Assembly (NCBI GenBank): GCA_947442255.1
Contig: CANEVO010000003.1
Span: forward strand, 1-64,000
Direction: 5' to 3'
Source: Opitutia bacterium
Lineage (GTDB): Bacteria; Verrucomicrobiota; Verrucomicrobiae; Opitutales; Opitutaceae
Length of the DNA stretch: 64,000 nucleotides
This document shows, piece by piece, positions 1 through 8,373 of this stretch. Made by a program: the position numbers and the translations under genes. Position 1 is the first letter of the stretch. Each line of letters opens with the position of its first letter. Below the pieces are notes generated by a model. It did no database searches, was not told the DNA's origin, and saw nothing but the letters and a program-made list of their open reading frames with translations.

Positions 1-326
1 CGGCGCGCATAGCGCCCATTCCCCGTCACTCCCATCGCTCGGATAGCCCGTGCGGTTTTGTGCCATCCCCAGTCTTCATCATGCCCGCCGCCTCTTGCCC
101 CCTCGTTCATCCACAAATTCTCAGCCCTTAGGTTCATGGCAGCCTCTAGGGCTGGAGGGCCCGTATCGCCGTATTGACCGCCGGATCGATACGAATTTCT
201 CCATCCCGTCCACGCTAATGCTCCCGGCACAGACTGAACGCGCGGGCAGGCCTCAATTGTGTCCGATCCCGCTTCCTTCCGCCTTGCGACGCCCGGCGCG
301 GATCCGCCAAGGTGTCCCCCGTGTCG
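1..326. other. Intergenic region upstream of trpE
   Basis: No gene is recognised here. The open frames crossing it have no family resemblance and run out of frame into trpE. A TTGACC hexamer at 174-179 has no acceptable -10 element at normal spacing. The stretch presumably holds the trpE leader and promoter, but I cannot point to them. No Trp-rich leader peptide was seen. Confidence 0.4.
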
Positions 327-1808
327 ATGAACATCCATCCGAGCCGGAACGAATTCGCCAGCCTCGCCGCCCAGGGAAATGTCATCCCCGTCTATGCGGA
401 TTTGATGGCGGATTTCGAAACGCCCGTCTCTGCCTACGCCAAACTCAAGTCCTCCGGCCCGTCCTACCTTCTCGAATCGGTGGAAGGCGGCGAAAATCTC
501 TCCCGCTACAGTTTTATCGGCTGCCGACCGCGCAAGGTGTTCGTCTGCGGCACGGAGACGACGGAAATCCGTGCCCCCGGCCAACCCACCGTGATGGTGC
601 CGACGCCACCGGATCCGCTTTCTCTCATCGAGGAGGAAATGCGCGGCTACAAACCCGTCGTCCTACCGGGACTACCGCGATTCACGGGCGGTGCAGTGGG
701 CTTCGTCGCCTACGAATATGTGACGCGCATCGAGCCGACGGTGCCGGCCGCGGCCAGCGACGAACTGGGTTCGCCCCTGCTCTACTTCATGCTGTCCGAT
801 TCGCTGCTGATCTTCGATCGCGCGAAGCAAACCCTCCGGCTCTGCGTAAACGCCCATGTGCGCGGCGATCCATTGACCGCTTACGATGCCGCCGTGGCAG
901 AACTGAAAGAACTCTATGCCATCCTCCGCGAACCACGGGAAATCGCGCCCGCGCCTCTGGTTGACACGCCCAAAATCACGATCCCGCCAGGAAATTTCAC
1001 CCAGCCGCGCTTCGAACAGGTGGTGAACGACGGGAAGGAGTTCATCCGCTCCGGAGATATTATTCAGTTCGTGCCTTCGCAACGGTTCACCCGGGTATTT
1101 TCGAATACTCCCTTGGATCTCTACCGGGCGCTGCGTACCGTGAACCCGTCTCCGTACATGTTCATTCTTGAAGCGGGCGATTTCTCCATCGTCGGGGCCT
1201 CTCCGGAGGTGCATGTCCGGCTGACCGACGGCTTGGTGGAGATCCGGCCGATCGCGGGCACGCGCAAGCGGGGAACGACCCCGGCGGAGGATCTCGCCTT
1301 GGAAAAGGAGCTGCTCGCCGACGAAAAAGAACGGGCCGAGCACCTCATGCTGGTCGACCTGGCGCGTAACGATATCGGCCGGGTCTGCCAATTCGGCAGC
1401 GTCAAGGTCCCGGAGATGATGGTAATCGAGCGTTACTCGCACGTGATGCATATCGTTTCCCAGGTTGAAGGGCAGATCGCACCCGGCAAAAATGCCTACG
1501 ATCTCATGCGGGCCACTTTTCCCGCCGGGACGGTCAGTGGCGCTCCGAAGATCCGCGCAATGCAAATCATCGCCCAGCACGAACCCTCGCAACGGGGATT
1601 CTATGCCGGGGCCTTGGGCTACTTTGGCTACGACGGCAACATGGACACGTGCATCATGCTGCGCACCGCGTTTCTCAAGAACGGGAAGATTCACATTCAG
1701 GCGGGCGCGGGCATCGTCGCCGACTCCGTCCCGGTTTCGGAATATCAGGAAACCATCAGCAAGGCCTCGGCTCTCTTCAAAGCCGTTGCCATGGCCGAAC
1801 AATTCTAG
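327..1808 (+). CDS. trpE: Anthranilate synthase component I
   Basis: Converts chorismate plus ammonia or glutamine nitrogen to anthranilate, the first step of tryptophan synthesis in the cytoplasm. The product is 493 residues, normal for TrpE. It has the LLES motif of the tryptophan feedback site (about residues 48-51) and the chorismate-binding half with DLARNDIGR, FPAGTVSGAPKIRAM and GAGIVADS. A GTG at 312 lies in the same frame. I chose ATG 327 because AAGG at 309-312 can serve as ribosome site for it and homology starts soon after. No trpG or other trp gene lies within view, so the glutaminase subunit must be encoded elsewhere. PabB is a close relative, but the LLES motif and overall pattern favour TrpE. 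Confidence 0.93.
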   Translation: MNIHPSRNEFASLAAQGNVIPVYADLMADFETPVSAYAKLKSSGPSYLLESVEGGENLSRYSFIGCRPRKVFVCGTETTEIRAPGQPTVMVPTPPDPLSLIEEEMRGYKPVVLPGLPRFTGGAVGFVAYEYVTRIEPTVPAAASDELGSPLLYFMLSDSLLIFDRAKQTLRLCVNAHVRGDPLTAYDAAVAELKELYAILREPREIAPAPLVDTPKITIPPGNFTQPRFEQVVNDGKEFIRSGDIIQFVPSQRFTRVFSNTPLDLYRALRTVNPSPYMFILEAGDFSIVGASPEVHVRLTDGLVEIRPIAGTRKRGTTPAEDLALEKELLADEKERAEHLMLVDLARNDIGRVCQFGSVKVPEMMVIERYSHVMHIVSQVEGQIAPGKNAYDLMRATFPAGTVSGAPKIRAMQIIAQHEPSQRGFYAGALGYFGYDGNMDTCIMLRTAFLKNGKIHIQAGAGIVADSVPVSEYQETISKASALFKAVAMAEQF

Positions 1809-2034
1809 CTTCGGGGCTCCGGCGCGCCCGACGGTGCCCACCTTGCCCACCGCGCGAGGTTATCTGAGTGTGCCAGTGTGGCCGCCTCCGGCTGCGCAGT
1901 AGGACATATTTACGCGCGAATGTCGCCGGCCGAGGCATCCTTACCCGGGAATGACGCGTAAAACAAAATGGGACGATTTAGGGTTATGGGGAACAACCTC
2001 AGCCCCGTTCCTCTAAACTCACAAGGTTTCCAAC

Positions 2035-3123
2035 ATGCCTGCCAAAGCAAAGTCGCGTTTTCACACCACCGCAGGCTCGGACGAGCTGACGGGCACCGGG
2101 ACGACCTCGACGACGGCGCTGAACTCCGCGCCGCTCGATTCGCCGCCTTCATTCCTAGAAAAATCCGAACCCGCCCCCGCCGAACAGATTGCGCATGGGG
2201 AACGGAGCAATCTGCAACTTTACCTTCAGGAAATCGGCAAGACTCCCCTGCTCACGATCCAAGAGGAGATCGGCCTAGCCAAACGTATTCGGAAAGGCGA
2301 AAAAGCCGCGCGCGACCACATGATTTCCGCCAACCTCCGCCTAGTCGTGAAGATCGCGATGGACTACAAGGACTTTGGCCTGCCGCTGCTCGACCTCATC
2401 AGCGAGGGCAATATCGGGCTCATCAAGGCCGTGGAACGTTTCGACCCGCGCAAGGGTGGCAAGCTGTCCACGTATGCCGCCTGGTGGATTAAGCAATCCA
2501 TCAAGCGGGCACTCGCGAACCAAAGCAAAACGATCCGCCTGCCGGTTCACCTGGTGGATAAGATTTCCAAGATGCGGCGAACCGCCATGGTTCTGACCGA
2601 ACAACTTGGACGCGAGCCGACAGACGAAGAGTTGGCGATCGAGCTCCAGATTCCCACTTCCAAGGTTGCCCATCTGAAATCGGTAAGCGTCCGGCCCGCG
2701 TCGCTTGACGCGCCGATCGGCGAGAATGGCGACTCGGGCACCTTCGGTGAAATTGTGGGGGACGAGAATGCCGTCAGTCCCTTCGAGGGCCTGCTGGAAA
2801 AAAACCTCAACACCGATCTGCATGCGATGGTCGAGTCCCTCGACAAACGGGAAGCCGAGATCATCAAGCTTCGTTTCGGCCTCGACGGACGGGACGAACT
2901 CACCCTCGAGGAAGTCGGCCAGAAATTTCACGTCACCCGCGAACGCATCCGTCAGCTCGAGTATCTCGCGTTGACCAAAATGCGAAAGGCGATGGCGAAC
3001 CATGAGGCCGTGCGCTCGGTGGACGAAATCAAGCAGGAGGAACGCGCCCGGCAGCGCATGGCGGTCATCCGCGAATTCGTGGAAAGCAAATCACAGAAAT
3101 TGTCCAAACCGGAGCGAAACTAA
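2035..3123 (+). CDS. rpoD: RNA polymerase sigma factor, sigma-70 family (RpoD/SigA type)
   Basis: Directs RNA polymerase to promoters. The 362-residue product has region 1.2 (about 56-90, [13 protein letters not shown]), a full region 2 with [29 protein letters not shown] and the -10-reading helix [16 protein letters not shown], region 3, and region 4 ending in a helix-turn-helix ([19 protein letters not shown]). It lacks the long region 1.1 of E. coli RpoD, so it resembles SigA/RpoS-size factors. The primary-factor signatures are intact, but a group 2 sigma cannot be excluded. ATG 2035 is preceded by AAGG at 2023-2026, eight bases away. It is probably monocistronic: trpE ends 226 bases upstream and a converging remnant follows. 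Confidence 0.9.
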   Translation: MPAKAKSRFHTTAGSDELTGTGTTSTTALNSAPLDSPPSFLEKSEPAPAEQIAHGERSNLQLYLQEIGKTPLLTIQEEIGLAKRIRKGEKAARDHMISANLRLVVKIAMDYKDFGLPLLDLISEGNIGLIKAVERFDPRKGGKLSTYAAWWIKQSIKRALANQSKTIRLPVHLVDKISKMRRTAMVLTEQLGREPTDEELAIELQIPTSKVAHLKSVSVRPASLDAPIGENGDSGTFGEIVGDENAVSPFEGLLEKNLNTDLHAMVESLDKREAEIIKLRFGLDGRDELTLEEVGQKFHVTRERIRQLEYLALTKMRKAMANHEAVRSVDEIKQEERARQRMAVIREFVESKSQKLSKPERN

Positions 3124-3226
3124 GCCGGATAGAATTCAAATCACTCGCTGTGATTCGCCACGCCGGCCCGCAAGGGTCGGCTCTTTGTCGCCGCGAAGCA
3201 GATTCCGGGAACGAGTGATCGTTTCC

Positions 3227-3433
3227 GATCGCTCTAGCCCGCGCGAGTTCGACCAGCCACACCACCTTGTTTCCTCCCGTCGCCGCCGAAGCTGTTTCGA
3301 AAACGTAAACCGGCTTGTCCGGCGCCAGTGCGCGTAACTGGGTATGGAGCCCGCCGAAGGTCTCGGCAAAGCCGCGCCATGTGCTCCGCCAACCGTGTCG
3401 CTCCGGCGTCTGCGTTTCGCCCAAGTTAGCGCC
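3227..3433 (-). pseudogene. Fragment resembling a GH26-type glycoside hydrolase C-terminus
   Basis: On the minus strand about 68 residues read NLGETQTPERHGWRS, then FAETFGGLHTQLRALAPDKP, then VYVFETASAATGGNKVVWLV. The pattern of KP-hydrophobic-E-(T/F)-(A/G)-S followed by GG-x-K-x-x-W is that of the C-terminal part of GH26-like mannanases, where the Glu is the nucleophile. Both ends lose the resemblance within the open frame, and no start or family-like stop fits, so this is a remnant and not a gene. It lies between rpoD and the rpsA terminator, away from any other carbohydrase gene. The family assignment rests on this short stretch only. Confidence 0.5.
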
Positions 3434-3515
3434 CTCTCCCGGCCAGTGTGAGACTGAACGCCAAGCTTGCCGGGAAATGAACGGCCCGCGGACGAGCGTT
3501 GCAGCTCTAGGGTGC

Positions 3516-3546
3516 AAAAAAAGGCCGCCCGATTGCTCGGGCGGCC
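3516..3546 (-). terminator. Rho-independent terminator of rpsA
   Basis: A perfect 10-bp stem (GGCCGCCCGA at 3523-3532, TCGGGCGGCC at 3537-3546) with a TTGC loop is followed, reading on the minus strand, by seven T residues (complement of 3516-3522). It lies about 50 bases beyond the rpsA stop codon. Confidence 0.85.
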
Positions 3547-3596
3547 CTGAAGTAATTTCGAGTGATCGAAGGAATCGGGCCTGACGCCCGCGGGAC

Positions 3597-5267
3597 TTAT
3601 TCCTTCTTCGACGCCTCGTCGAGGATGTCGCCGAGGTTCATCATGTCGTTGCCGGCGCTGCGGTTCAGCGCCTCGTAGGCCGACGTTTCAGCGGCGAGAT
3701 CAGACTCAGAGTAGTTGGCCGCCTTGATCGACAGGCCGAGGCGACGTTCCTCGCGATCGATCTTGATCACGCGGGCGGTCACTTCCTGCCCGGACTTGAG
3801 CACGTCCTTCACCTTGTCGATGCGCTCCTCGCTGATCTGCGAGATGTGCACGAGGCCGTCGATGCCGTCCTTCAGCTCCACGAAGGCGCCGAAGGAGGTG
3901 ATCTTGGTCACCGTGCCCTTGACGACGTCGCCGATCTTGAAGAACGAGTCGATGTCCGACCACGGATCGACCGCGAGCTGCTTCATGCCGAGGCTGATGC
4001 GCTGCTGGCTTGAATCCACGTCGAGCACGATCGCGTCCACTTCGTCGCCCTTCTTCAGGACTTCGGACGGGTGGTTGACCTTGCGGGTCCACGACATGTC
4101 GGAGACATGCACCATGCCGTCGATGCCCTCTTCGAGTTCGATGAAGGCGCCGTAGGTGGTCATGTTGCGCACCTTGCCGCGGACGCGGGCTCCGATCGGG
4201 TAGTTGTGGCGAACCATGTCCCACGGGTTCGGCTCCAGCTGGCGCAGGCCGAGCGAGATTTTCTGCTCTTCCTTCTGGATGCCGAGAACCACCGCATCGA
4301 GCTCCTGACCCACCTTGAGCAGCTCGGAGGGCTTGGTGATGCGCTTCGTCCAGGACATTTCGGTGATGTGCACGAGGCCTTCGACGCCGGGCTCGATTTC
4401 AACGAACGCGCCGTAGGGAACCAGATTGACCACTTTGCCGTGGACCTTGGCGCCGACCGGGAACTTCCGGTCGATCTCGTCCCACGGATTCTTGGTGGTC
4501 TGCTTAAGGCCGAGGGAAACGCGCTCTTTTTCGCGGTTCACCTCGATGATCATGACCTGAACCTCTTCACCCTGCTTGACCATTTCGGAGGGATGCGAAA
4601 TTCGCCCCCAGCTCATGTCGGTGATGTGCAGCAGGCCGTCCATGCCATCGAGGTCGATGAACGCACCGAAGTCGGTGATGTTCTTGACCACGCCCTTGCG
4701 GATCTGGCCGGGCTGGATCGAGTCGAGCAGGTTGCGCCGTTTTTCGGTGCGCTGCTGCTCGATGAGCTCGCGACGGGAGAGAACGATGTTCTTCCGCTCG
4801 AGATTGATTTTGAGAACCTTGAAGTCGTAGGTCTGGCCCACGTATTGGTCGAGGTTCTTGGGGGGCTGGATGTCGATGTGCGACGCCGGCATGAAGGCAT
4901 CGACGCCGATCGAGATGATGAGGCCGCCCTTGACCTTCGCCTTGACCCGACCGGTGGCGACGGAGCCCTCGGGGAATTTCGTGAGAATGTTATCCCAGTT
5001 CTTTTTCTGCTCGGCCTTGTCGAAGGAAAGCACGGGGGCGCCGCTCTTGTCCTCCAACTTTTCGACCAAGACCTCGATGGTGGAGCCGATCTGGAGCTCG
5101 CCGATGTCGAGAAACTCGTTGGCGGGGATGACGCCTTCGGATTTGCCGCCAATATCGACCACGACGTCGTTCTGGCGAATTTCGGTGATGATGCCCGGGA
5201 CGATGGCGCCTTCCTTCAGTTTGTCGAAGGACGACTGCTCGAGCAGTTCTTGCATTACGGAACTCAT
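3597..5267 (-). CDS. rpsA: 30S ribosomal protein S1
   Basis: Binds mRNA on the small ribosomal subunit and supports initiation on leaders that are structured or have weak Shine-Dalgarno sites. The 556-residue product carries six S1 OB-fold repeats. The first two are divergent (GIITEIRQNDVVVDIGGKSE; GRVKAKVKGGLIISIGVDAF). The last four share the strong pattern G-x-V-x-x-(I/L/M)-x-x-(F/Y)-GAF-(I/V)-(D/E), as in NITDFGAFIDL, LVPYGAFVEI, NMTTYGAFIEL and KITSFGAFVEL. The frame extends upstream to 5312, but the family-like start is MSSVMQELLEQ at 5267. A second Met at 5255 is possible. No strong ribosome site is visible, which is not unusual for rpsA. A strong terminator follows at 3516-3546. Confidence 0.95.
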   Translation of the reverse strand: MSSVMQELLEQSSFDKLKEGAIVPGIITEIRQNDVVVDIGGKSEGVIPANEFLDIGELQIGSTIEVLVEKLEDKSGAPVLSFDKAEQKKNWDNILTKFPEGSVATGRVKAKVKGGLIISIGVDAFMPASHIDIQPPKNLDQYVGQTYDFKVLKINLERKNIVLSRRELIEQQRTEKRRNLLDSIQPGQIRKGVVKNITDFGAFIDLDGMDGLLHITDMSWGRISHPSEMVKQGEEVQVMIIEVNREKERVSLGLKQTTKNPWDEIDRKFPVGAKVHGKVVNLVPYGAFVEIEPGVEGLVHITEMSWTKRITKPSELLKVGQELDAVVLGIQKEEQKISLGLRQLEPNPWDMVRHNYPIGARVRGKVRNMTTYGAFIELEEGIDGMVHVSDMSWTRKVNHPSEVLKKGDEVDAIVLDVDSSQQRISLGMKQLAVDPWSDIDSFFKIGDVVKGTVTKITSFGAFVELKDGIDGLVHISQISEERIDKVKDVLKSGQEVTARVIKIDREERRLGLSIKAANYSESDLAAETSAYEALNRSAGNDMMNLGDILDEASKKE

Positions 5268-5643
5268 ATGCGGAATACGTCGGGCGTGCGTCCTGCTCCA
5301 GGGAACGCCCATCCGACGAGTCGGCCACGCGGTTAAACGAAGCCGGATTGGTTGATGGTTGTGCTAACGGGGGAGGTCGGCGGGAGCTCGCGGCGTAACG
5401 CCAACCTGACCAACTAACAGCCGCGAACGATCAGGGTTCCCTGCTCCCCCGGTCGCGGCAAGCCCGAATTTGCCGACATTTGGAAACGGGATGCGCATCC
5501 GGTTTATGCGTCACGGGAGCATAGCCCTCACCACTACAAACCACTTTCTGCGAGACGATTATACATCCATCACTCGAATCGATCCGAAAGCGCCATATGT
5601 GACACCGGACCGGGGAACCACCGAAGCCCAAGGGCACTCCACC
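5268..5643. other. Leader region of rpsA, no gene
   Basis: About 375 bases between fcl and rpsA, both on the minus strand. No reading frame in it resembles a protein. It should hold the fcl terminator and the rpsA promoter and leader. I saw no clear terminator hairpin. A TATAAT-like hexamer at 5558-5563 is listed separately. Confidence 0.5.
5558..5563 (-). promoter_or_regulatory. Candidate -10 element for rpsA
   Basis: Reading on the minus strand this is a perfect TATAAT, in a locally AT-richer stretch about 290 bases upstream of the rpsA start. No good TTGACA-like -35 stands 16-18 bases upstream, so the call is tentative. Confidence 0.25.
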
Positions 5644-6579
5644 TCACGAGCGCAGTTTCCCGGCGGATTTCTCGGCCAGATAACTCGCATAGGTCTTCTC
5701 AAGACCCTCGCGCAAATTGATCCGGGCTCGCCAGCCAAGGGCCGTAAGCCGGGAAACGTCCATCAGCTTCCGGGGCATACCATCGGGTTTTGCAGGATCC
5801 CAAGTAACTCGGCCCTTGAAACCGGTCACCGCGGCCACTGTTTCCGTCAATCCGCGAATCGTAACTTCAGAGCCGGTGCCGACGTTAATCCAGTCCGGTG
5901 GATTTTCCAACCGAAGCAAAAAGGCACACGCGTCGGCAAGGTCGTCGACGTGAAGAAACTCCCGCCGCGGCGACCCACTGCCCCAAGCTCCAACCTCGGA
6001 CAGGCCGGCGGCTCGCGCCTCGTCAAAGCGCCGGACGAGCGCCGGCAACACATGCGAGTTCTGCGGATGGTAGTTGTCACCCGGCCCGTAGAGATTCGTC
6101 GGCATCGCCGAATGAAACAGCACGCCGAACTGACGGCGATAGTACTGGCAGAGTTTGAGCCCCGTGATTTTTGCGACGGCGTAGGCCTCGTTGGTGGGCT
6201 CCAGCGGGCCGGTCAAGAGACAGTCCTCGGGCATCGGCTGGGGCGCGTGCTTGGGGTAGATGCAGGAACTGCCGAGGAAAAGCAGGCGCTTGACCCCGTG
6301 GCGGTAGGCGGAGTGGATCGTGTTCGCGGCAATCGCGAGATTATCGAAAAGATATTCCGCCGGATAGGTGCTGTTGGCGTGTATGCCGCCAACCTTAGCC
6401 GCAGCAATGATCGCCATGTCCGGTTTTTCCTGCGCAAAAAACGCCTCGACCGCCGCCTGATTGACTAAATCGAGCTCAGCGCGGGTGCGCTTTACCACCA
6501 CGACCTCCCTTTCCCCGCCGAAACGCCGCACCAGCGCGCCTCCGACCATACCTTGGTGCCCGGCGATGAAGAGCTTCAT
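5644..6579 (-). CDS. fcl: GDP-L-fucose synthase
   Basis: Epimerises and reduces GDP-4-keto-6-deoxymannose to GDP-L-fucose with NADPH. The 311-residue extended short-chain dehydrogenase has the Rossmann motif [14 protein letters not shown] at the N-terminus, the GSSCIYPK serine region and the [15 protein letters not shown]yr-x-x-x-Lys catalytic pair. Length and start match the family. It follows gmd by 106 bases on the same strand, which supplies its substrate, so the pair makes GDP-L-fucose for a surface polysaccharide. Sugar-transfer genes are found only at 23-24.5 kb, in a damaged block. Confidence 0.96.
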   Translation of the reverse strand: MKLFIAGHQGMVGGALVRRFGGEREVVVVKRTRAELDLVNQAAVEAFFAQEKPDMAIIAAAKVGGIHANSTYPAEYLFDNLAIAANTIHSAYRHGVKRLLFLGSSCIYPKHAPQPMPEDCLLTGPLEPTNEAYAVAKITGLKLCQYYRRQFGVLFHSAMPTNLYGPGDNYHPQNSHVLPALVRRFDEARAAGLSEVGAWGSGSPRREFLHVDDLADACAFLLRLENPPDWINVGTGSEVTIRGLTETVAAVTGFKGRVTWDPAKPDGMPRKLMDVSRLTALGWRARINLREGLEKTYASYLAEKSAGKLRS

Positions 6580-6685
6580 GTGATATAGAGAAAGGGTTGA
6601 AGGTGGCAGGGACTAGGCGAGCGTGGGAACGCTCCCACTCTGCCCCGAACCTCCGGAGAGAATATTTCCGCGCGTTTCACACCTG

Positions 6686-7702
6686 CTAAACCGGCGGAAG
6701 TAACGCGATTTGCGCCTCGCGCCTCGCCAACTCCAGGTCGTGATCGACCATGATCTTCACGAGCTCCTTGAATTTAACCTTCGGCTCCCACCCGAGCTGC
6801 TTGCGCGCTTTCGCCGGATCGCCGATCAGCATATCCACCTCGGCGGGCCGCTCGTAACGCGTGTCGTGCTTCACGTATTTGGCCCAGTCGAGCCCGAGCA
6901 GGCCGAAGGTTTCTTCGCAGAATTCCTTCACGCTATGCGTCTCGTTGGTCGCCACCACGTAGTCGTCGGGTTTGTCCTGCTGGAGCATGAGCCACATCAT
7001 CTCGACATACTCCTTCGCGTAGCCCCAGTCGCGGCGGGCGTCGACGTTGCCGAGGTAAAGCGAATCCTGCAGGCCCAGCTTGATGCGGCTGGCGGCCCGG
7101 GTGATCTTGCGCGTGACGAAAGTCTCTCCGCGCCGCGGACTCTCGTGGTTGAACAGGATGCCGTTCGACGCATGCAACGCGTAGCTCTCCCGGTAATTCA
7201 CGGTAAGCCAGTAGGCGTAAACTTTCGCGCAACCGTAGGGTGATCGCGGCCAAAAAGGCGTGGTTTCCGTCTGCGGTACTTGTTGGACCTTGCCGAACAT
7301 CTCCGATGACGATGCCTGATAATACCGGCATTTTTTCACCAGCCCGGCTTCGCGCACGGCTTCGAGAATGCGCTGCGCTCCGAGGCCATCCACGTCGCCG
7401 GTGTATTCGGGAATATCGAAGGACACGCGGACATGCGATTGCGCCCCCAAATTGTAGACTTCGTCGGGCTGCAGCTCATAGAGCAGCTTCACCATCTGCA
7501 CCGAATCCGCGAGATCACCATAGTGGAGGAAGAGGCGAACGCCATTAACGTGGGGGTCACGGTAAAGGTGATCGATGCGGCTGGTGTTGAACGTCGAGGC
7601 CCGGCGGATAACGCCGTGTACCTCGTAACCTTTATTAATCAATAATTCGGCCAGATAGGATCCGTCTTGGCCGGTGATGCCGGTGATGAGCGCTTTCTTC
7701 AT
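6686..7702 (-). CDS. gmd: GDP-mannose 4,6-dehydratase
   Basis: Dehydrates GDP-mannose to GDP-4-keto-6-deoxymannose, the first step towards GDP-L-fucose, GDP-rhamnose or GDP-perosamine. The 338-residue product begins [20 protein letters not shown] (NADP-binding GxxGxxG) and has [12 protein letters not shown] with the active-site Ser/Glu region, [12 protein letters not shown] (Tyr-x-x-x-Lys) and the C-terminal [12 protein letters not shown] signature of Gmd. Length is normal. fcl follows on the same strand. Upstream lie the FMN reductase and valS, also minus strand. Confidence 0.97.
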   Translation of the reverse strand: MKKALITGITGQDGSYLAELLINKGYEVHGVIRRASTFNTSRIDHLYRDPHVNGVRLFLHYGDLADSVQMVKLLYELQPDEVYNLGAQSHVRVSFDIPEYTGDVDGLGAQRILEAVREAGLVKKCRYYQASSSEMFGKVQQVPQTETTPFWPRSPYGCAKVYAYWLTVNYRESYALHASNGILFNHESPRRGETFVTRKITRAASRIKLGLQDSLYLGNVDARRDWGYAKEYVEMMWLMLQQDKPDDYVVATNETHSVKEFCEETFGLLGLDWAKYVKHDTRYERPAEVDMLIGDPAKARKQLGWEPKVKFKELVKIMVDHDLELARREAQIALLPPV

Positions 7703-7773
7703 GCGGGCAGAGGACCCTGAAGCGCTCCTGCCGCACCGGCAAGCCTTGGCTCACAATCCATGTAATTTGCGGG

Positions 7774-8352
7774 TCACCTCGACCAAAGCGGCGGCGACAT
7801 TCCGGACCGATTCCTGTGCCCGCGCTCCGGGTTAGTTTTCCCTCGGCATCGGAATGCCTTGTCGGCCTGCGGCAGGATGCACTGGACGGGAACAAGGTGG
7901 CAGCCCAGATGCAGGAGCAACTGGCGCGCGCGCGTCATCGACCGAAGGCCGCCCAACATTCCGGGCGAGGCCGAAACCACCGCTGCGGTCTTTCCGATCA
8001 GCGAATTCTCGTCGGCCCGCGTGCACCAATCGAACGCGTTTCTCAGCAGCGGAGTGAGCATCGAATTGTACTCCGGCGAAGCGACGAGTACACCGTGATG
8101 CTGCGTGATGAGCTCGATCAACTTCTTCGCGTTATCCGGCAGACCTCCGGCGGCTTCGAGGTCGCCATCGTAAAGCGGAAGCGGCAGCTCCCGAAAATCG
8201 ACCACGGTGACGTCGACCCCGGCGGCTCGCGTCGCCTCGACCACGTTGGCGAGCAGTTTCTTGTTCAGCGAGTCCCGGCGCGCGCTGCCGGAAAATGCGA
8301 GGAGACGAGGCAAAGCAGGCGTGTCGGAGAGGAAATTCAACTCTGCCCGCAC
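7774..8352 (-). CDS. NAD(P)H-dependent FMN reductase, C-terminus frameshifted
   Basis: A flavodoxin-like quinone/FMN reductase. LLAFSGSARRDSLNKKLL near residue 17 is the phosphate-binding loop and VASPEYNSMLTPLLRNAFDW is the family signature. Flavin reduction in the cytoplasm is the known role; the substrate is unknown. The last 25 residues of the open frame are unlike the family. The expected tail can be read in the two other frames: DAEGKL in the next frame, then ARAQESVRNVAAALVEVTRK ending in a stop at 7751-7753. Two single-base insertions, near 7838 and 7827, would explain this. An intact gene would span 7751-8352. The start at 8352 is the first in frame. It begins 21 bases after the valS stop. 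Confidence 0.8.
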   Translation of the reverse strand: MRAELNFLSDTPALPRLLAFSGSARRDSLNKKLLANVVEATRAAGVDVTVVDFRELPLPLYDGDLEAAGGLPDNAKKLIELITQHHGVLVASPEYNSMLTPLLRNAFDWCTRADENSLIGKTAAVVSASPGMLGGLRSMTRARQLLLHLGCHLVPVQCILPQADKAFRCRGKTNPERGHRNRSGMSPPLWSR

Positions 8353-8373
8353 TGCAAGCCGCCCCGCCCTACT

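Noticed and set aside
50..964. Plus-strand open frame overlapping trpE
   Set aside because: Out of frame with trpE and rich in Arg/Pro, as expected for a shadow of high-GC coding. No family resemblance.
4071..5336. Long plus-strand frame opposite rpsA
   Set aside because: Lies exactly opposite the six S1 repeats. Its repeated composition mirrors them.
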